The translations under genes and the position numbers were made by a program. Shown here piece after piece: positions 22,881 through 33,805 of a DNA stretch of 64,000 nucleotides. Below the pieces are notes generated by a model that did not search any database, was not told where the DNA came from, and worked only from the letters and a program-made list of their open reading frames with translations. Source of the stretch: Cheiracanthium punctorium (Eukaryota > Arthropoda > Arachnida > Araneae > Cheiracanthiidae); the NCBI GenBank assembly GCA_038373885.1, contig JAWZYV010014450.1:62001-126000 (forward strand), given 5' to 3'. Numbering within the stretch: position 1 is the stretch's first letter; every line of letters starts with the position of its first letter.

Positions 22881-23428
22881 ATTCAAAAACATGTTTATTA
22901 AATTTTAACAAGAGCTGGATCTCAAAATTGTTATCCGCCAAACATGATCGTCGAAGAGAAAATGCGTCCGATGCAATCGAAAACAATCTTTGTACAGATG
23001 CACTGGACGGCACGCCAGTGTTAGTTTTTTTGAAGGCTTCTTTCATATACGTGTACGAAAGCGAAGATAGGGGTTTAATTGGCTCTGACAAGAACCTTGT
23101 AAGTTCTTCCTCGTAACTATTTCGAGTGCATGCGAAAGAGAAATTAAAAAAACCAGAAAAGTCATCATCCATGGGCTGATCCTCGATACTGATATCTGAA
23201 GTTGTCGGAAACATATTCTGGAGGTATTCCTCCATCCATTTTTTTTTTGGCTTCGGTCTTCCTCTCCTCCTCAATCCAGAATAGTTTGAATCTGGGATGG
23301 AAACAAGCTGAGAGAACAGTTTCTCTGTCCCACAGCAAATGACTTAATCTCGTTTCCACCTGACAACTGAAGATTTTGCGCCCCCTCCTATTTTTTAAAA
23401 ATGCAACTAGGTAGCTTTCATATACCAT
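22881..23428 (-). pseudogene. hAT-B transposase C-terminal remnant, frameshifted
   Basis: Two overlapping minus-strand frames make one broken coding region. The upstream frame (23165-23428) has LSACFHPRFKLFWIEEERKT, like the 'a..LhPrfKl' block of hAT transposases. The downstream frame (22881-23274) ends with the hAT C-terminal dimerisation domain: PSSASVQRLFSIASDAFSLR followed by LADNNFEIQLLLKFNK. The frame change lies between about 23165 and 23274. The BED finger and most of the RNase-H-like catalytic core are missing, presumably lost or displaced around the Helitron insertions. It would have catalysed element excision and insertion but cannot now. Confidence 0.88.
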
Positions 23429-24270
23429 TTAGCGCTCATATACCATTTTCTTTTCTTCATCATAATATTTAAAAAAATGCTAACTAATGGATATAAATTT
23501 TCAATAACGCCTTTAATTTCTATTTTATTGATCTAGTCTTAGAAACCATTATCATTGTGTTAGAAAGAAGAACAGAAAATAAGTCTCGAAGCCTTTTTAT
23601 TGTTACACAATTATGATATAGATAAAGGAAATTTAGCTTAATAAAAATTATTACTGCAGCATATATAAATTTAATATGCAATAAATGGAGAGATTTGCGA
23701 GGCCTTTATTTTTCAGGGGCTCACGGGCCCACACGCCCGTGTCTGTTCAACTTTGGACCTCTCTTACCTTCCTTTTTTTTCCTCTTTATGGCAGATTGGT
23801 GATTCTACAAATAATACTGAGAACGATAAAAAGAAAAAAGATGCACAATGTCAGGCTTCCGCTTCACTCAAAGCAAACCCCCTCCCCCCCCCCTCGTGTG
23901 CGTGTGTCCCCTGGGAGGGGGGGCGGGGGAGTGATTGGGTGTCTTTCAAGCATCAAGGACGATTTCCAGTTGCGTCTTTTTCCGGACGCAGCGGGTTTTT
24001 TTTTTTTAATGGTCAAGGCATTGTACAAGGGGGGATACAGTGCAGGGTCGAAGAATTTATTGACTTTTAATGACCACCGCCAAACGCCCACCGCTCAGTG
24101 GGGGCACTTTTCTCCGCAGTGCGTCTTCAAGATTCTGAAAAATATATTGGGTTCCCATTATAGCGTACTGAAACGCACTAGTTATGCTTGGAGTCAGAAG
24201 AGAGAGAAATTGCACCACGGGATCAATCGCCGGAAATGATGACACGGCAAAAGTAGCTTCCAAAATTCGC
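23429..24270. other. Left interior of hAT-B, no intact gene
   Basis: The 184-codon frame at 23685-24239 and overlapping frames run through C- and G-runs (23880-23930) and have no recognisable motif. They are treated as chance frames in repeat DNA. The small palindrome 'cacgggcccacacgcccgtg' lies at ~23723. Confidence 0.5.
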
Positions 24271-24409
24271 TACAAACTACTGTTTTTTTGTAGCGCGCTA
24301 CACGCTACACTACTTTTTAAAAAAAGTAGCGCGCTACACTACAAACTACAAAAAAAAGTAGCGGCTACTGTAGTTTCGCTACAAGTAGCGCGCTACTCCC
24401 CAGCCCTGG

Positions 24410-24597
24410 CTGCAGTTGAGAGTTTTTTTTCTGTTATGGGGAATATATGGCTGGCAGAAAGGGGTCGACTTTTAATATGTAATGTTAAACATCGTCTAAA
24501 TGTCAAAATGAATTCTCAACTTCTTTGTTGTGATTTTTATGATTCCATCAAAACAAACCAAGAACTCCTGAAAAAAGCCATGTATAATGAAAAATAA
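24410..24597 (+). pseudogene. hAT-A transposase, C-terminal segment after the insertion
   Basis: The frame begins at the hAT-B target duplication with AAVESFFSVMGNIWLAERG and ends at a TAA at 24595-24597 after ELLKKAMYNEK. The (V/A)E..FS.M....R..L pattern is the C-terminal dimerisation region of hAT transposases. It joins in sense to 17457-17527 if hAT-B and one copy of its duplication are mentally removed. The two pieces are not functional as they stand. Confidence 0.82.
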
Positions 24598-25152
24598 GAC
24601 TCAATTAATATAATATTCCAGTTAGGTAATGTTTTTAGTTATTTGTTAATGTTTAAAGTAATTTCAAAAATACTGTAAAATATCGTTACAATGAATTAAA
24701 CTATTATGAAGATTAATTAATAAAATATTTTTATGAAAGGAAAATTTCAAATTAATGAACTAATTAAATCGATGAAATTTCTTTTTTATGAATGAAATAT
24801 TTTTAGGAAAGAAAATCATTAAAACTTTACTTTTCCCAAACAAAAAGGGGATGGGGGGCTCGAAATGAGACTGAGCTTCCCCTCACTTCAGAGGTTAATC
24901 GGGCCCTGGTCATAGTAAACGAAATCGGTCTGCGGCATTCACTCATTCACTCTCGTTGGTGTTTTCTAACGTTTCTCTTTCTGCGTTACTCATTTGGCTA
25001 TAATTTTATAACTCCTTTAGTTTTCAAATAGCGAGTGTTCAGCATTTAAAAAAATCTTAAATTTAATTGTATCTAGCGATTCTCTGTATACATTGAGAAA
25101 AAAATTCATTCTTTTTAAATAATTCTGAAAAAATACTTGCAATTATTATATG

Positions 25153-25300
25153 CAAGGATGTATTTAGGGGGGGGTCCGCCCCCCTCGAAATTTTCATTTT
25201 TGTTAGTAAAATGATATGGTCTTTATGTGAAAAATTCAGCCATTTTTACCGTTTGGAAAATTGTTGGCCCCCCGAAATTGTTTTTCTGGATACGTGCCTG
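25153..25300. mobile_element. hAT-type MITE with perfect TSD
   Basis: A 148-bp element with imperfect inverted ends (CAAGGATGTATTTAGGG left, TTCTGGATACGTGCCTG right) and a perfect 8-bp duplication ATTATATG (25145-25152, 25301-25308). G- and C-runs sit next to the ends. Non-coding. Confidence 0.88.
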
Positions 25301-25927
25301 ATTATATGGTAGTATTATCACGAACGGTTTCGGATCCGTTCTTTTTGGTCCGAAATCGGAATATATCCGGACCGAGATGACAGAAAGAAAAAACTCCAGA
25401 GAACTACTACTCATGATGACGTCAGAAGCGTCGTCAAAGGGCAAAATTCTCGTCACTCAACTCGTTGTCACATACTTCAACTTTCACTTAGCAGTTCTAT
25501 TTATTTATTTGTTATTTATTTTTTCTTTTTCTTGCGTCACCGTCAATTTCTATGTCTGTGTGAAATCCGGTTTATCTCTCCCATAAAGAGCATGTATAAA
25601 GTTTGAGAATTAAGGATATGATATTTTCGTTTGAATCTAAGTTAAAAAATGAAGTTTTACTTCAAACTATCTATTCTGATCGATTCTAAAGTCTCAAGTT
25701 ACATACTATAAACCCATACTTAGAAAAAGGTATCATTATCAATTTTTAATCTTTGATATAGAAACTTGAGGTTTCCGGAATTTTATCTCTTAACTCGTAT
25801 TGGTTGGCAGTAACCAATATTATTATTATTGTATACCTGTATTACATAAATTCACTGTGAATACTTGTATTTTCAATTAAGTTAAAAATAAATAGTACTT
25901 TTTTATGCTCGTATAATGGGTTTTAAC

Positions 25928-26004
25928 ATAATATTTTAATCATAATTTGCTATCTAAGTGTGTGTGCAGTTTCGAATATTTGAATGTTTATTTGGAAACC
26001 ACAA
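25928..26004 (+). repeat. 77-bp direct repeat, copy 1
   Basis: Runs from 'ataatattttaatcataa' to 'tttggaaaccacaa'. Copy 2 at 26788-26864 differs at about two positions. The copies are 860 bp apart and may bound a duplicated or inserted segment. Confidence 0.85.
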
Positions 26005-26787
26005 TAAAAAAATACATATATTGAGGAAGAAATGACTTGTTAGTCTGTTGTGGTATTAATAAATGGATTGGGAAAAGGAAACTCAGTCATTTTTTAACAT
26101 GAATAATAAAATGTTTCATATGATGTTAGTGTACATAGATATGCTTGTAGTGCATATTCAGTTTTAAGATTTTTAACCTGTATAATCATACATTAATTCT
26201 TTTTTTAAATAATTTACTATATTATTCTGCAGTCGTTGAATTTTACAGGCGCAAATATTTACCTGTTAATATGATCTTTAATAACGACATGTAGTTTCCT
26301 TGTTAATTAGTTTAAGTACTTGCATATGATTAATATTTGAGAGTATAAATTTCAGTATCATTTCTCAATATAGTATGTAACTTCAGGATCAATGCAGATG
26401 AAATTTGGTGCCATTTTATGTTTCCTTCCAAAATTACAATCGATGACAATGGTGCCTCTTCACAAAAATACATTCCATTAAAACAACTCTTTGTTGTCAT
26501 GTTACTCTATATTTTAATTTATTTTGTAAATTACTTTAAGAAAAAAGTGACTGTAAAAAAAACTATGAAAATTCACAAAAAAGACGTTGAAATTCATAAA
26601 AATAAGCAATTTTCACAAAAATGGGATGCAGGAAAAAATTCCGCAGTCCCGCTTATGTAAAACTAGGAATTAAGATAAAGGTTGCTTTGTAAATCTTATA
26701 TAATGCAATATGAGAGTTAACTATGTTTATAAATTAATAACCTGTTGTCCTATTATCTCGTTGAAATCTGTACCACATTGTTACAGA

Positions 26788-26864
26788 ATAATATTTTAAT
26801 CATAATTAGCTATCTAAGTGTGTGTGCAGTTTCAAATATTTGAATGTTTATTTGGAAACCACAA
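26788..26864 (+). repeat. 77-bp direct repeat, copy 2
   Basis: Second copy of the repeat at 25928-26004. No LTR-type TG...CA ends or primer-binding site are visible, so an LTR origin is not supported. Confidence 0.85.
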
Positions 26865-27259
26865 GGTGCAGTAGGAAACCATTCATGAATGTCATTAACT
26901 CAGTTTTGAAATGAGTTCATGAAATATTAAAAGCTGAAAAATAAGCATCAGGTATGCCATGCTTGGTGATTTTCAGTTGTACAGTGATTTATGCTCTTGA
27001 ATCTAAGCTACAATTAAAAAAATCATGATTTTCTTCCTTTATTTTATTTGTATTTTCATATTAAATGATAGATATCTACTTTTGAATAAAAGGGTAGGAA
27101 CCCATTACGCAGCTTCCTTTTTAGTGGATTTTATACGCTGGCTTTTATTTTTATGTTGTTGCAGGAAGGCTCGTGTATTATTTTTGAAACAATTTTTGTC
27201 TAACTTTAAAATTGGGCTAGCCTTTATATCGCGCACCCAAATTTGTTGCCAGGCCTTGT

Positions 27260-27689
27260 CAGGGTGTCTACTGGAGTGCAGAAAAAAAGAAATTCATGAC
27301 CACAAGGGAATTTTCATGACATAATATAACATACCGCCATTTTGCTGTTTTTTAAATGTAACTAATTTTAGTCATTGTAGTAATATTATAATTATATATA
27401 TATATATAGACAGATAGATAATTATAATATTACTCTTAATAGTCACATTTAATTAATTAAATGGTCAAAAGTAAATGAAATGTCACTATCCTAATCGCCA
27501 AGGCTGTGAGATTGCAAGACAGTTTTTTTTTTTTCTTCCTTACAGCCTACAACTGGAGACTGGGTTGTAGAAGGGGCGGGGGTGACCTCATATGAAAATT
27601 CAGGACATTTTCATGAGTTTCATGACCCATCATTCAAAATCGTGACATTTTCATGGCATTCATGATTTTCATGACTGGTAGACATCCTG
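27260..27689. mobile_element. DNA transposon with CAGGGTGTCTAC ends and 5-bp TSD
   Basis: The ends CAGGGTGTCTACT and GGTAGACATCCTG are inverted, with a 5-bp duplication CTTGT (27255-27259, 27690-27694). Both subterminal regions repeat 'tcatgac' and 'ttttcatga' words, in opposite sense on the two sides. Same terminal type and duplication length as 5609-6427. No transposase. Confidence 0.88.
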
Positions 27690-27858
27690 CTTGTGATAAT
27701 ACAACCCAAATCTTTTGAAAGGGGAGTTAAAAATTATTGTACTGAATATTATATCGGAAGTTTTTGGCTTTTCTGGAAAAATGAATCCATAGTACATGCC
27801 GCATGAGATGAACAAAAATATTCTAACTTTGTCTAATACGTGCTGTTGTTTTATTGTA

Positions 27859-27912
27859 TGACAGATATAGTAAATTTACTATATCTGTCAGACCCTATAA
27901 ATTTATAGGGTC
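27859..27912. repeat. Two abutting perfect palindromes
   Basis: 27859-27890 is a perfect 32-bp palindrome (half-site TGACAGATATAGTAAA). It is followed with no gap by a perfect 22-bp palindrome at 27891-27912 (half-site GACCCTATAAA). Each could extrude as a hairpin without a loop spacer. Neither extends further and no function is known. Confidence 0.95.
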
Positions 27913-29510
27913 ACATGAGAGAAAATCATGTATTTTTTTTAAGTCCTAAAATCAAGCTGTTAAATTTATGTTAAACAATTGATGTATATTACACACATTT
28001 GATTTATGTAGATTGAAAATATAGCATTATTTTTCAATGTTAATAAGTACTTTTCTATGGTGTCATTTTTTTATGAGGCATTTTTTTAATGAGGTGTCAT
28101 ATTGCTAAACCACCATTTTCCCTCCATCAAAGGGGAAAATGGGGTAGTATGAAGGTAATTGTATATTTTTAAGAAAGATTATATGAATGCTTTGAATTTA
28201 GCAAAAATCACTCAATTTAATGTATTCTTAAATAAACTGAAAGAAAAGGATTCTTTTACAAAATATTTAGCTGAGGAATAATGTCCACGATTATCAAATT
28301 CAGGCTCATTCAGTACTTGGTGAATGCTACTTGGTTCTGCAAAATTAATTTCTGACAATAAACAGTATAATCAAAATGTCCATTTGATTGTTTATAACTA
28401 TTGTTTCGGGAATATTTACTAAATGAAAAATAGAAATGTTGGTATCATATAGAAAATTTGCTAAGGACCACTATTTTACCCAACTTCAGAAAAGGATTTT
28501 TTTTTTTTTTTCAAATAGAAATTATAATTTTCTTTTTTTTTTCTTTTAAATATATATAATCTAGTTCTCTTGAAATCTCTCTACTAATATGTATCAAAAT
28601 ATAAATGCTTTATCTAATTATACGAAATCTAAAAGAAAGTACATATTTCAGTATCACTTGTTAATAGGGAGAATGTTTAGAGTAAAAACAAGAGGTTTTG
28701 CATACATTAATATTGTTGAAATATCCTAAAATATTTATGGTGAAATAAGCTATTTTTCATGTACTCCCATTTTACCCAACCTGACACTATCCCTCAAACT
28801 TTCGCTTTCAGAATATAGGTTTTTATCCCTCGAAATTAGAATGATCCAATTGAAATTTTCATCTACTAGAGATATTGTGAAATGATGAAAAAGAGTTTTG
28901 GGTATTGTTCTGTTGTAAGCACTTCAATCGTTTTCACACCAATTTGGCACGTTTTCAAATAAAATTTTAAAATACACAAATTTTGAGATTCAAGGATCAG
29001 GACATAATATGATCACAATAATTTTCATGCTTATGGAGATAACAAGACTTTAAAGTGGCAATTACGTATGAGCTATATCTGTATGTCACCAAGATTAAAA
29101 ATGTCTCAAGTATAATTGCTTATAACGGTAAAATACTGAATTTTGCAGTGTCACTCTTATGTGCACTAAACTCTTGATTATCCATGTTAATAATTCTTTG
29201 AGTTCACGTAGAAAATCGGAAAATACAGATAACTGAGCAATGACCCCGTAGTGCCTAAACAAGTTTTAAATGAACATTATATAAGACTTGCACTGGTCAG
29301 GAAAACTTGTAGTTGTCAGGAAATTTTATTTTAACTTATAAAGTCAGTGCTAAATACAACTAATTTTGGACCGAAGCCCTGTAAATCTCAAAATGGGAAC
29401 TAGTTCCACATTTATAAGTTATTTGCTATTTCCATAAATATGGGATTCTCTAAGAATGAGCTGGTGTAGGTGTGCTAAAGATCATAGATGAATTGATATG
29501 ACAGTTATAA
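27913..29510. other. AT-rich, nothing recognised
   Basis: No protein-like frame, paired termini or array. Two short T-runs occur at ~28500-28545. Confidence 0.55.
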
Positions 29511-29518
29511 ATTGTAAT

Positions 29519-30193
29519 CAGGGTTGGAAAAAAAATGGTTTATTTGAAAAAACAAAACAGATAAATGGGTTTTTTTTTTTTTGGTTTAAACCAGTTTTTT
29601 TTTGGTTTTTAAAAAAATCCTTTTATAATTACCTGTTACATACTTATGAATACAATTATTTGTAAAATGTTCAAATAACAATTAATATTCCTTCTGAAAG
29701 TAATTAAAACAAAGAAATTAAACAATTGTTGCTATATTTATGTGGACATTGAAATCATTCAATTTTAATATTTTATTTAGAGAGAGATTGTAATATAGAG
29801 AGAACTATTTTTTATATTTAGTATATAATATAATATAATATAATACAATATTAATTGTTTACTCCATTTTACATGGAATCTTGCACTTAGATTCATCAGT
29901 AATAATGGTGATTAGTTGTTCCAAATGATATTTTTAAGGTTTAAAAATATATTGTTAAAACACAAAACCTCTATTTTAAAAACAAATTAAAAATGCAGCC
30001 TATAATTTAAGTTTAATTAATAATTTTTAATAATGATAAAACAATAACGTATCTGTTAGATTGATATAAAAACTTATTGTTGATACTTATAAGGATAATT
30101 TTAAAAGATATCAGAACATATTCTATCTGTAGTATTCGGAATTTTAAATTATTCTTTAAAAAAAACCATTTGGTTCAAACCATGCCAACCCTG
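29519..30193. mobile_element. hAT-type element, CAGGGTTGG family
   Basis: The ends CAGGGTTGG and CCAACCCTG are perfect inverted repeats, flanked by ATTGTAAT (29511-29518) and ATGGTAAT (30194-30201), one mismatch in eight. Subterminal 'aaatggttt' / 'aaccatttggtt' words are also inverted. Very AT-rich and non-coding. Confidence 0.85.
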
Positions 30194-30204
30194 ATGGTAA
30201 TATA

Positions 30205-30828
30205 CAGTGAAACTTCTCGGGAGTGACCAACCTCCGTTCCATGAAAGATCAGCCCTTAAGAGAGATGGTCTCTCAGAAAAATATAAATATTTGATGACCC
30301 AAAAAATGCTAAACAATATTGCTTGCGCTGTTATTTATGAAATTGCATACTGATGCATATAAGTAATTACCCAGAAATATTTGTTAAAATATATTAAAAA
30401 TTTTTGATCTATCCCATTTTTTTTACCATATTATATGAGTCTCTTTTAGTGTGCTATATGAACCAAGTTATATGAATCTGTCTTATGTGAACACGTTTTA
30501 ATTTCAGAAAAATGCAAGGAGATTTCCAGATAGGGAACTGGGAGAGGTTGTTAATTGAGGGTAGTAAAGTAGACAGCTTAAAAAATGGGGGTACTTACGT
30601 ATTATCCCGACTGTCATTACTGTCAAACTATTTTTTCATCATATGTTCTGGCAAATTGTTGCCAATCGTATTTGAAACCATTAATAATTTCATTTATCTT
30701 GGCGAAAAATCGCTCGCCTTGGCAGACTGGCGAGATAATACATAAGTACCAAAATTGGTGCCTCAAAAAATTTGTCACTGGAGGAGGGGTTTGCTTAATA
30801 AAGGTGGTTACTCATAGAAGTTTCACTG
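30205..30828. mobile_element. pogo-type MITE
   Basis: The ends CAGTGAAACTTCTCGGGAG and CATAGAAGTTTCACTG are inverted with TA on both sides (30203-30204, 30829-30830). The length is 624 bp. The two overlapping small frames at 30512-30866 show no pogo transposase motif. It lies only three bases beyond the duplication of the hAT at 29519-30193. Confidence 0.87.
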
Positions 30829-30830
30829 TA

Positions 30831-31820
30831 CAAAGTAGTCTAAAATTTTTGGGAAAAAAAAATTGAAAAAGTCAAGAAACTTTCTTTGGAAATTAAGTGT
30901 CAAGCCTGACACTAGAATCCACTAAAAATCAACACAGTAAATTAGAAAACAGAGTTTGCACAAAATACTGTGGTTGAATTAGAGTAGAGTACAAATGTTA
31001 GATCAAACAGAAATGAATGACACAAATGCTGTCGGAGGATGGCAATTTATTAACAAAAAAATGGATAATACATCAGTTAGATGTAATCCCTGTCCAAGTG
31101 AGTGCACTTCTGCCATTTGGCTGGGACAACCCAAGTTCTTTAGTAAACCATTTTATGGGGATGTTTCTACATTACCAGCAGACAATTACCTGCATCTCTG
31201 CAGAAGATTGAATGTTCGTTAGCTTTTGATTAAGTCCTTCATCTTGTCAAATAAGAAGTTCTTTGCATATGTCGATGTGTTGCACCTCTTCTGTTATGGT
31301 GTGAATGCATGAGGCACCTCCTGTGAGCCTTCCCTAAAACAGGCTGCTCCATCTCAGAATTCCTCTGCTTTACCAACTACCATCTTTTTTGTCAGCAATG
31401 GTGAAATCTCTAAAAGAAAGCTCTGATGAAGAATATCCTGCAAAAATTATACCAAAAAAGATTATTACCTGAGAAACATTGAAGTAAAGGTGAATAAAGT
31501 CAAGTGTCTGTCGTAACACTGAAAGTTGCTTTTTGTAGATTGAATATAAGAGTGTCAAAAGTTTTACTTGCACCTGTCAATACTTAAACATGGCTGCTGG
31601 TGATGGTGGTTTTTAAATTGATGTATGCATATATGTTGAAGAGAAAGTTTTGGACACCTCCCCCCCCCCCCCACCCAGAAAAGAAAGCCTGTCTACGCCA
31701 GTAGCAAAGAGATCAATCTGTTCAAATATAGCTGCTAACTCCTCTAAATTTCCAGGAAAACTTTCTGATTTTGAACCTTTCTTTTGTCTCTTCCTGCAGG
31801 AAGATTAAATCTTCCTTTTT
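30831..31820. other. Unassigned DNA with two overlapping small frames
   Basis: Around 30995-31222 two plus-strand frames are open together (75 and 64 codons). Neither has a motif I recognise. A C-run of 14 lies at ~31658. It could be an old pseudogene or repeat. Confidence 0.3.
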
Positions 31821-33805
31821 TACTTCCTTGTACATATAGGAAGTATAAGGAAGTAATGTGATCCCAAAAATTTTCGGGAGCCAAATTTCGGCGAAAAAAG
31901 AAAAACGATTTTGACTACCTCTAAATTTACTTTTAAGAATTTTTCGGTGCATCTCATCGTACGCTAGCATGCATGTTCATATAAATGCGTCTGCAACTCA
32001 TTTTGGCCAACAGCGAGCCTATTTTGACCAGGTTTTCCATGCTGTCTGTGTGTACATACGTATGTATGTATGTAACTCGCACATCTCAAAAACTATTGGT
32101 CGTAGAATGTTGAAACTTTATATTTAGGATTGTGCTAACATCTAGTTATGCACCACCCCTTGTGGTCCCAATTGGCTGGATAGTTTATCTACAGGACTGC
32201 CCAAAAGATTCAAAATACATTATGCTCTATGGGCCGAAATTCATTAAACTCTCATATCTGAAAAGCTACTAGACGTAGAATATTAAAACTTTATATATAG
32301 GATTGTTGTAACATCTAGTTGTGCACCTCCGCTTTTTTTTCCATTCAACTGGATAGTTTATCTACAGAGGGCCACCCAAAAGATTCTAAATATATTATGC
32401 TCTATGGGCCGAAATTCATTAAAGAGATATTAGGCTATTTCAAATGACTCAGAAGTGATATATGCTGTTAAGTGTTACAAAATTAATTTCTCCATCAAAA
32501 AAAGTGTCTTTATCATTTATAGTTCTGCTACAGGAACACTCAAAAGATTTCCAATATATACGGTCAATGGTAATTTTAGGGACATTCATCCATTTCAAGC
32601 ACACTACCATCCTACCATATACTAGTTTGGTAATGGTCCGACCATGGTCACGTGCCTCCCTCAAGAATTATGCCAAAACTGGCCAAGCTTGGTGACGTTT
32701 GGGGTACGTGTATACGTATTTCACTCTCAAATTTCAAACTATTAGTCGTAGAATATTGCAATTTCATATAAAAGTTTTTTCTAACATCTAATTGTGCATT
32801 ATGATTTTTGGTTCCAATCTACTGGAGAGTTTATTTTCTGGACCAGCCAAAAGAATTTCAATACATTAATGTCTATGGACATCTTCAATATCTTACATCT
32901 GTAAACAGTCATTGTTTAGTCCATGCCCAAAATCTCGCCATTTGTCGTCGGCCTTAGCGAATTTTGCAGAAATATCACCAAATTTGGCGATGGTCAGTCA
33001 TTTGGTCCATGCCCAAATTATCGCCATTTCACATCATCCTTCACGAGTTTTGGCGAAATATCGCCAAATTTGACGATAGTCAGTCACTGTTTGGCCCATG
33101 CCTAAAATCTCACCATTTGTCGTCGGCCTTAGTGGTGGCCTTTGGTGATATTCAGCGAATTTTGCTGAAATATCACCAAATTTGGTGATGGTCAGTCATT
33201 TGGTCCATGCCCAAATTATCACCATTTCACATCGTCCTTCGCGAGTTTTGGCGAAATATCGGCAAATTTGATGATAGTCAGTCACTGTTTGGCCCATGCC
33301 TAAAATCTCGCCATTTGTCTGCGACTTTGGGCGAGTTTTGCCTAAATATCGCCAAATTTGACACCAAAAATTATTTCCAATTTTGCGTAACTCTAAAACT
33401 TTTACACATAGAACTTTGAAATTTTTTATTTAGAACTATTGTAACATCTAACTGTGCATCTCTTTTTTGATTGCATTCGAATGTGTAATTTATTTACTGG
33501 GTCAGCCAAATGACTTAAAATAAAATAAGGTGTATGGATACTTTCAATTCATTGAAAGTCTGTGGTCGTTGACTACTTTGGCGATCCCCAAAATCTCTCA
33601 AGCTTGTCAGCTTTCAGTGAAATATCGCCAAATTAAGCATCAGAAGTAAATCTTTCAAATTGAATCCAGCTTGGCGATATCGGAAATATTTGGTTAGAAA
33701 TCGCTAAACCTTACTATTACTGCAGTATTTCATCTCTTTCAAACAAAATAAGTTTAGATAAAGTGGGCCGAAAATATTTTTGATTTAATATTCGTACAAG
33801 GAAGT
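31821..33805 (+). repeat. 'Family F2': TIR element filled with degenerate tandem repeats
   Basis: The terminal words TACTTCCTTGTAC (31821) and GTACAAGGAAGTC (33794) are inverted over about 12 bp. The interior is built from degenerate ~180-195-bp modules. 32089-32260, 32262-32440, 32737-32890 and 33390-33550 share 'aacatctagttgtgcac'-like and 'agtttatctac' words and the 'cc.aaagattcaa' text. An 88-bp-based array occupies 32921-33362. No coding frame is convincing. Relatives are at 7600-9760. Confidence 0.65.
32921..33362 (+). repeat. Tandem array with ~88-bp monomers in ~175-198-bp dimers
   Basis: Dimers start 'ccatgcc' at 32921, 33096 and 33294 (the last partial). Within each dimer two ~88-bp monomers alternate: 'ccatgcccaaaatctcgcc' and 'ccatgcccaaattatcgcc'. 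Unit 2 carries a ~23-bp insertion ('gtggtggcctttggtga'). The recurring 'gcgaaatatcgccaaattt' word is itself a near palindrome. Confidence 0.88.

Larger units (their letters stand above)
17528..24408 (-). mobile_element. hAT-B: hAT element inserted in the hAT-A transposase
   Basis: The ends CAGTGGTGGGAAAAACTAC and ACTCCCCAGCCCTG are imperfect inverted repeats, flanked by a perfect 8-bp duplication GCTGCAGT (17520-17527, 24409-24416). Subterminal regions on both sides (17550-17690; 24270-24395) carry many 'gtagcgcgctac', 'tgtagtt' and 'gctac' repeats, a usual feature of transposase-binding regions in hAT elements. Its own transposase remnant is on the minus strand at 22881-23428. Helitron-like units occupy 18265-22270. 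Confidence 0.92.
16958..24908 (+). mobile_element. hAT-A: large hAT element hosting further insertions
   Basis: The ends CAGGGCCTGATTA and TAATCGGGCCCTG are inverted and flanked by a perfect 8-bp duplication GTCATAGT (16950-16957, 24909-24916). It carries the split end of its own transposase (17457-17527 and 24410-24597). A MITE (17024-17342) and the complete hAT-B element (17528-24408) sit inside it. Without these it would be about 750 bp, a decayed, internally deleted hAT. Confidence 0.93.
16848..24972. mobile_element. Outermost shell of nested transposons: TIR element
   Basis: The left end (ACGTTAGCAAACACTAATGA, then 'tcgcaaaccggtttcg') pairs with an inverted, diverged right end (24925-24972: 'cgaaatcggtctgcgg', then TTGGTGTTTTCTAACGT). 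Removing the hAT at 16958-24908 leaves a ~170-bp element, the size of a MITE. No clear target duplication was found, so this shell is less certain than the ones inside it. Confidence 0.6.
25309..27254. other. AT-rich non-coding stretch
   Basis: No gene recognised. The frame 26418-26660 is lysine-rich and appears to arise from A-rich 'aaaattcacaaaa' repeats. One direct repeat pair (25928-26004 / 26788-26864) is listed separately. Confidence 0.5.

Noticed and set aside
23685..24239. 184-codon open frame
   Set aside because: It lies within hAT-B, spans C- and G-runs and hAT subterminal repeats, and has no protein-like motif or splice support.
26418..26660. 80-codon Lys-rich frame as a gene
   Set aside because: The C-terminal half is produced by A-rich 'aaaattcacaaaa' repetition rather than protein-like sequence.
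25928..26864. LTR retrotransposon with 77-bp LTRs
   Set aside because: No TG...CA ends, primer-binding site, polypurine tract or gag-pol residues between the repeats.
30995..31222. Small protein gene with two overlapping open frames
   Set aside because: Neither frame shows a domain, and no splice or start context favours one over the other.
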